Position numbers and translations under genes: made by a program. Below the pieces are notes generated by a model that saw nothing but the letters and a program-made list of their open reading frames with translations, was not told the origin of the DNA and did no database searches. DNA of 64,000 bases from Ampullaceana balthica (taxonomy: Eukaryota > Mollusca > Gastropoda > Lymnaeidae), in the NCBI GenBank assembly GCA_944989445.1, contig CALYLW010001094.1, positions 1-64,000 on the forward strand. Direction: 5' to 3'. Positions 57,831 through 64,000 of the stretch are shown piece after piece. Position 1 is the stretch's first letter, and each line of letters begins with the position of its first letter.

Positions 57831-58600
57831 CGCTCCTTCTATACAGAAGATTATCTTCCTGTCACTTGGATTATTAAGTCTTTTTGGAAAACTTTTGACC
57901 TGACCCTGGATGACTGTGAGTATATTAATTTTGTCTACATAATTTCTGCACTTAAATATCTTGAACTTAGTCTTTTTTTTAAAGCCACTTGATTATGGTA
58001 TTGTCTTTAGCCTTTTCTTTATTTTGTAAAATGTTTAATGAATTTTGTACAATGTTTAATGAACAGATATCACCCATGAGGACATGCATAGCCAGCCTGG
58101 AGGCGGAGGAGATCAACAAACACCCTGGACTGATACTCACGAGAGAGGAGGATGTGTTTAATCTACCTATAGACGAGGATGATGTGCTGCTTGAGCTGAG
58201 GAGCCAGAACTACCAACCGTGTCCACGATTTTTTTGAGACAGTTTCTTTTCTATGTCAGAAGAACATTAGGGAAAAGCTGTCCATGCTACTCTCTGGTAG
58301 AATGGACTGCTTTCCTGTTTTATAGTAAGTTAGTATTTTCTGTCATAGATTATGAAAAAATTACATTATCTCATTTAGTTTCTGATGTTATCATAGGTGA
58401 CTCTCATTTTCTTTAGTTTAATTTTTTTTTCTTTCTTTCATATTCAGATTGACAAGGACTCCATATGCTACTGTACTTTTACTGGGGACGGCCATCCTGC
58501 CTTGGACACAAGTGCTCAATTTTTAAAATGTTTTAATTTGCAAGTTACATTTATTTATGTTGTCATAAAATAATTTTTATAATTATGCATAGTTATATAA
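57831..58600 (+). pseudogene. Series of exon-like pieces, probably a decayed gene
   Basis: Piece 1, 57,831-57,917, lies between TTTACAG and GTGAGT and reads RSFYTEDYLPVTWIIKSFWK in one frame. Piece 2, from 58,068 after AACAG, reads CIASLEAEEINKHPGLILTR then EEDVFNLPIDEDDVLLELRS. A shift of frame near 58,200-58,215 then gives TNRVHDFFETVSFLCQKNIR and EKLSMLLSGRMDCFPVL up to a GTAAGT at 58,324. Piece 3, from 58,448 after TATTCAG, reads IDKDSICYCTFTGDGHPALD. Phases between pieces do not fit, so either the splice model is wrong or the gene is broken. No family was recognised. Confidence 0.45.
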
Positions 58601-58699
58601 TCTGCATTTGAATTTAATGTTTATTTATTTGTTTTGATTATCACTGAAGTCCTTTTTTAATTAACAATTTAATTGCAATAGCCTACTTGGTATTAAAAA

Positions 58700-59770
58700 T
58701 ACAATTTTAAATGTAAATTGTCTCGGCCGTTCACAGTTTTCCGCTCGCAAATATTTTAAAATTATGTATAAATTTCTTGAATTGTATTTTATTTTTATAT
58801 GCATTGGTTTCAACTAAATATTATATGTCTGTTCTGAAAATTGCATTGCAATAGATTTATTAATCTTAAAGTTACACATTTAAATTTAAAATGTGTTGGC
58901 CATGTTTAGTTTTTAATCATGCGCGTGTAATTTTAATATGATGCCTACATTTTTTGATTTACATTATATGTATTATTTATATGCATTTATTTTGTAATGT
59001 TCATAATCTGCTTGTACTGAAATTTTCATAGCAAAAGCTTTAATAATTTTAAAGTTATGTAATTAAATATAAACTGTCGGCCAAGTTCGATTTTCCATCC
59101 ATGTTTTTTTTCTTTATTATGCCTAAATTATCTGATCTGCATTTCATGTATTTTATAATTGGCATTAATTTCTAATGGGCATAATCTGTTTGTACTGAAA
59201 TTTTCATAGCAAAAGCTTTAATAGTTTTAAAGTTATACATTTAATTGTAAATTGTCGGCAGAGTTCGATTTTCAATCTATGTTTTTATTCTTTAATATGC
59301 CTAAATTATCTGATCTGCATTTAATGTATTTTATAACTGGCATTACTTTCTAATGGGCATTATCTGTTTGTACTGAAATTTTCATAGCAAAAGCTTTAAT
59401 AGTTTTAAAGTTATACATTTAATTGTAAATTGTCGGCAGAGTTCGATTTTCAATCTATGTTTTTATTCTTTAATATGCCTAAATTATCTGATCTGCATTT
59501 AATGTATTTTATAACTGGCATTACTTTCTAATGGGCATTATCTGTTTGTACTGAAATTTTCATAGCAAAAGCTTTAATGGTTTTAAAGTTATACATTTAA
59601 TCGTAAATTGTCGGCCGAGTTCAATTTTCGATCTATGTTTTTTTTATAAAATGTGCAAAAATGATCTGATCTGCATTTAATGTATTCTTTTATTTGCATT
59701 AATTTCAGTTGGGCATTATCTGATTGTACTGAAAATTTTACAGTTATGGCATTGTTGGTTTAAAAGTTAT
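58700..59770. repeat. 178-bp tandem repeat, about 6 copies
   Basis: The phrase GCAAAAGCTTTAAT recurs at 59,031, 59,209, 59,387 and 59,565 in exact 178-bp steps; diverged copies flank them on both sides. The central two are almost identical while the outer ones differ strongly. Each carries GTTCGATTTTC(A/C)ATC and TGTACTGAAATTTTCATAGC. Non-coding. Confidence 0.92.
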
Positions 59771-60229
59771 GCTATTTTGAAGTAAAACAGAATTTTTTGA
59801 CATTTGTCGCTATTGACCCCTTGTCCTTATATGGTCATGTTTTATAAAATATATTTATTTAATTCACACCTAATGTGTTGTTTTTTGTTTAAGTATGTGT
59901 TATTAATGTATCCCCTAAATGGCAGGGTTCTATCTTCATTAATTACTGAGTTATGAACAAAATAGTGTGGGAAGAGCTAATATTCGATCACAGTTTTTAG
60001 AATTAATTACAAAGGTAAATAAGGAGGAAAATTAATTCACTAAAAAAATTATAACTTTTCTCCTAAAAGAGATAGAACAATGATCCAGGTGTCATTGGAA
60101 AACTGAAAGTGAGCTCTTTCCTATGATATGCTGTTTGTGTGTGTTAGATGTATTTGAAATTTTGAGTTGGAGTGCCTACCCATGGACTTATACCAAACAG
60201 GATGTATTATTATTATTGTATATAAGTAT

Positions 60230-61894
60230 AAGGTTGTTAAGACCGCTCGTTTTTGAGGACCGGTTAACCGCTCAAAAATGGCAGGTTAACCATAAATATT
60301 TTTATTATGTCTTATGAACCAACAAGAGAATGCATATTACTTTCGCCCTGCGTAGTCTGATTTAACATCAAAGCGCCTAGTGTTTAGCTCTCTGTGGCGC
60401 TGGCATCAAAACAGCGAATCCAAAAAAAGAAACATTTAATTAACTCATTAGCTCCTGAAGGGCTACTTCCGAATCTATTTCATACTCCGGACAAAAGGGA
60501 AGCAACTTCGTTAAGCTTTTGATTCCATTAGAAAAATGCTTTTATTTTCTAAAGATATTTGTTTAACTTAAAAATAAAATGATTAATGCATCAAGAAATG
60601 AATAAAGTTTAATAATAATATAACATGCACTGCGAAATGATGATTTAAGTCTGATAACGCGATTTTCGGCACCTCGGGTGAATATATGCGCCATATAGAC
60701 GGGTCAAACTAATTCACACATGGATTGAAAGTGAAAGAAGATAAAAACATCCGGTAATTTTTATTCAATTCTCGTAGAATCACACAATACCCGGAAGTCT
60801 CGAGGAAAGCGATTTCGTGCTATTTTAAACTAAAATTATGAGTGCGTCGCTAGGCGAACAGATGCATTTTGGCGCATCCGTACGGACCCCCTATAAGGAA
60901 GCATTTAGTCGCATCAGGAGCTAATGAGTTTAAAAATTATTTTTTAAAAAATCATCTGAACAAAGATGTAAACTGTAATGATTAATATTCAATTTTTAAT
61001 GTTATGTATTAAAATTATTAAAACAGCATGTTATCAAATGTTGTCAAGTCAATTTGTTTTGAGGACTAGTTAAACGTTTAAAAAAAGGCAGTTTTATTGT
61101 CCGGTCCATATTTTTCCTTATTTATTTTAGAACCAACAAAGAGAGTGTGTATCAATGATCAAATTTTCGCCTCGCGCGGTCTGATGGTGACTTCAAAGAA
61201 CATGGGATGTCACAGACCGCTTGTTTTCAGCTATCTTGCGCTGAATAGTAACACTCGCGGCCTTGAACTTTGTTCACATTTTAACATCGCGGCACTGTAT
61301 GTTAGTTCTTGTACTATGCTTCGTCAACTAAGAGGGTTTTATAAAAAATAAAATAATTTAAAAAATCGTTCACTAGCCGTACTCCCCTTCCAAAGCATTT
61401 TATAAAGAAAATATCAGTTTTTATATCAATGTGGTAATCTTACATCAAATGCCTTTGACTTGCAGGAAAACTGTCACTAAAGGACCGAACTCAAATTTGA
61501 GGACCAATTAATCGCCTGGTATCTTTGCTACGTCTATCAAATGACTCCTGTAATATAAATAGTAACGGTAACAGTCGCGGCCTTAGCTCTCGTACAGTGC
61601 CTCGACAACTAAACAAAGTTTAAACAAATTTTTAATCTTTCCTCAGCCGTAGGCGAACTAAACTAATAGTGATGACGTGTATATTATTTATAGACCGGAA
61701 TAGTAAGAAAATGCTTTGATGTCACGGTCGCTCGCTTTGATGTCACGGTCACTTGCGTATCGGTTCTGGTATTCTGCCGTAACACAACAAAATATTAACT
61801 CCATGTAATAAGCTTATACCAAAGTTAAGGTTAACCGGTCCTGATTAAACAGGACCGGTCCTGATCTGAGGACCGGTTAACCGTTAACAACCTT
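60230..61894. mobile_element. TIR element with nested MITE, 1.66 kb
   Basis: The ends AAGGTTGTTAAGACCGCTCG and the complement AAGGTTGTTAACGGTTAACC share about 12 bases. GAGGACCGGTTAACCG-type blocks follow at each end and recur internally near 61,045 and 61,500. No transposase is recognised; an 84-codon frame at 61,097 has no domain. Confidence 0.6.
60442..60930. mobile_element. Nested MITE, 489 bp
   Basis: The ends AACTCATTAGCTCCTGA and its exact complement TCAGGAGCTAATGAGTT are followed by diverged subterminal sequence. T/A-rich flanks (TTAATT left, TAAAAA right) do not decide the target duplication. Confidence 0.75.
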
Positions 61895-62516
61895 AATTGT
61901 ACACCAAACGTATTTTTACTATAATTATAAGAAATAGAAAGCAAATGATTTATCCGTTCCTGTGAAAAAAATCATTGTTATTTACATATTTATTGACATA
62001 GTTCTATAGAATAATTTAAACACTGCTTAATACTAAAATACATAAACAAAAAGAACTTAAATTTGTTTTCCTGTTATCCAGATCAAGAGCAATTTTTCAA
62101 CATGCTCTAATGTCCCTAATCTTTGTTTTGTAATCGATTTCACCCCATTAGCCCATTTAATAGAGTCTTTGTTTTTCACAATCATAGAAATTGTCATTTT
62201 TGGCACGCTTCAATTAAGTCTTGGACACACACGCCAATTTCACCTTATATAACAATCTAATTTTTTTTTCAACTCCATGGTGATCCTAACCATTTTTTTC
62301 TTTGATTGGATCCTCTCATTAACTTTCTTAGAGCTCATGATAAGTTAATTTTCTATTTTAAAAATTATGAGAGAAACACAAAATCATATGACAATTTAGA
62401 GTTATTGCTCAAATCCTTCACTGTATGGTAGCAACTGCCTATCTAACACACTTAAATATTGCGCAGTGTGCTGTCATTCCAAGTTATGCGTGAGCGATGT
62501 GTCATTTTGCCTCATA
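61895..62516. other. Intergenic DNA, no gene seen
   Basis: No feature could be supported on either strand. Confidence 0.5.
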
Positions 62517-62921
62517 GGGGCTATACATAAATGACGTCACTCACCTAGGGGGAGGGGGTCAGATATTTTTTATGATGGGTGACGAGGTGAGGGGGTGTTT
62601 AAGAACTGTATCATCACATCAAAGCGTGCAACTTTAAATAAAAGTTCTACTTACATATTTTATTGCTTACAATTTATTTAATTACTTTTTAGGGTTTTCA
62701 ATCAAGTTAGGATATTAGAGTGCAGCCTTGCACTTATCTAATAATACCTAAATAACAACAAAGTGAACATGCTTATTTTCGAAAAGGAAATACGGCTTTT
62801 AATGGGGAGGGGGGCGCGAAACCTTTTGATGTCATTTTGGGGGGGGGTGGCTAACTTTTTGTGACAAGGGTGTAGGGGGGGAATCTTCCACAATCGCGCG
62901 ACATCATTTATGGACGAGCCC
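62517..62921. mobile_element. GTGACGTCA-type MITE, copy 2
   Basis: Left end GGGGCTATACATAAATGACG, right end complement GGGCTCGTCCATAAATGATG, with G-run subterminal blocks. The interior aligns with 41,153-41,553 over most of its length. Confidence 0.8.
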
Positions 62922-62924
62922 ATA

Positions 62925-63048
62925 CAAGTTCTAGTACGCTGGTCGTATTCCAAACAAAGGACGTATACTATGCAAAATGTTTTGCCTCTAAACAGGACGT
63001 ATACCAAGTTGGACTTATACCAAAGCAGTCGTATACTGAGGTGCCACT
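62925..63048. mobile_element. TIR element end, right type
   Basis: It has repeated GGACGTATAC / GTCGTATACTGAGG motifs ending AGGTGCCACTT, the inverse of the 56,930 terminus. It could be the partner of that end or an independent solo end. Confidence 0.5.
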
Positions 63049-63298
63049 TTAGTTATAATACTTATTAGTTAAAGGCCTAATGTAATAAATACCAAAATCT
63101 GAACCAACTAGCTCCATTTAACCACCTACAAGTAGAAGGTAAATAGTATTACAACAGATGTCCCAACAGTAGCTTGTTTCCTAAAGAAACACTATTCTTG
63201 AAACATCATTATCATTAGGTCTAGTTAGCCTACATGTTAGATAAGAGACAGTAGTTGTCAAGATGGTTTCAAAGTATAGCAATAGAAAGCTGAACAAA

Positions 63299-63579
63299 TG
63301 ACGCGGTGGTAGAGGGGCAGCGCGCTCGACTGGTGTACCGATGGTCACGGGTTCGAATCCATGTGAAGGCAATGTTTTGTTCCTGGGGCCTAGAGCGTCC
63401 CTGAGTCACCCAGCTCCGAATGGGTACCTAACACTAGTTAGGCGGCTGGGTAATGCGTGGAACCCACAAAGCCGTGGCCTGTGAACGTTGCATCACTTGC
63501 CAACAGATCATCTGTCATGATCTGTGGGCACAATTATCTTCTGCATAGAAGGAGCGTCTGTAAGATGAGATAAGATAAT
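63299..63579 (+). mobile_element. tRNA-derived SINE, copy 3
   Basis: Box A is TGGTAGAGGGG (two changes from copy 1) and box B GGTTCGAATCC is perfect at about 63,350. The body matches copies 1 and 2 and the tail is GATGAGATAAGATAA. The minus-strand frame over its start is an artefact. Confidence 0.9.
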
Positions 63580-64000
63580 GACACCAAAATAGACAAAAGG
63601 ATGGAAACGAGACAAAAACCATTGAGTTCTGCAGAAATTATTATATATAGATGTGGTTTCAATGAGTTACATTAATGCCAATTTTCAAAGCAATTTTTTT
63701 TATATCACCTTTATCACGTGCCTCCTTCATGATTCATGATTTACTATTGAGTTTAGGAAAAAAATTAATTAAAACAATTTGAATTTTAAGTACATTTTAT
63801 ACATAGTTTTAAAGATTGACCAAAATTGAAATAAAATATGGTTCTTAAATCATGAAATAATAATCCCATATTTAGGTGTGTTTGGACCTTATTTTTATTG
63901 GCATTGTGTAGTGACACAGTATATAAGATTAGTATTCTTGAAACTTTCATTTAAATCTTAAATACTTTTTGCAGAAATTATTGATTTTAATTATTAGTCA
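63580..64000. other. AT-rich DNA to the window end
   Basis: No feature seen. Confidence 0.5.

Overview
The window is animal nuclear DNA: AT-rich, gene-poor, full of transposon remnants, with one multi-exon gene whose GT-AG splice sites join in phase over eight exons. The tRNA-derived SINE, the BTB-BACK-Kelch-like gene expansion and the J1-crystallin-like ADP-ribosylglycohydrolase gene fit a mollusc, perhaps a heterobranch gastropod. That assignment is inference; nothing here proves the species.

0.1-20.8 kb. This part holds two minus-strand BTB-BACK-Kelch-like genes. The first (9,524-11,399) is split by a one-base frameshift and the second (17,442-19,310) is intact. They belong to a direct segmental duplication of at least 3.4 kb that also carries the same 5'-inverted LINE remnant upstream of each gene. 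Only the first copy has a 208-bp hAT insertion; the second keeps the empty site. Between and around them lie a solo LTR, hAT-type MITEs with 8-bp target duplications, Helitron-like pieces, a SINE and low-complexity tracts. A 40-codon Kelch-gene tail lies at 278-400.

20.85-33.12 kb. A 12.27-kb tandem array of 23-bp and 26-bp units, roughly 500 copies, interrupts the LINE remnant of the second duplicate inside reverse-transcriptase coding sequence. It has higher-order structure: 170-bp heptamers, a 279-bp dodecamer with a G/A variant barcode, and a 4.8-kb-distant internal duplication. All six reading frames stay open over kilobases, so the giant open frames are not genes. The first duplicate carries a different, 28-bp minisatellite about 0.1 kb further along the same LINE sequence, so two unrelated minisatellites arose in one paralogous element.

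33.1-44.9 kb. A third intact BTB-BACK-Kelch-like gene (34,886-36,775) has a long hairpin just past its stop codon and a BED-finger hAT remnant just upstream. Further on are a LINE reverse-transcriptase fragment, a fold-back element, a SINE with an insertion between its promoter boxes, another Kelch-gene scrap and a nested transposon stack.

45.0-54.5 kb. A minus-strand gene of at least eight exons encodes an ADP-ribosylglycohydrolase superfamily protein (472 residues visible) with a hydrophobic N-terminal segment. Its introns hold two minisatellites, a 1.85-kb hAT element, a 528-bp TIR element and a 510-bp GC-rich retroposed segment with a 13-bp target duplication.

54.5-64.0 kb. No confident gene. 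There is a possible short two-exon frame with a GC-AG intron (56,055-56,266), a series of broken exon-like pieces (57.8-58.6 kb), a 178-bp tandem repeat (58.7-59.8 kb), TIR elements and a third SINE.
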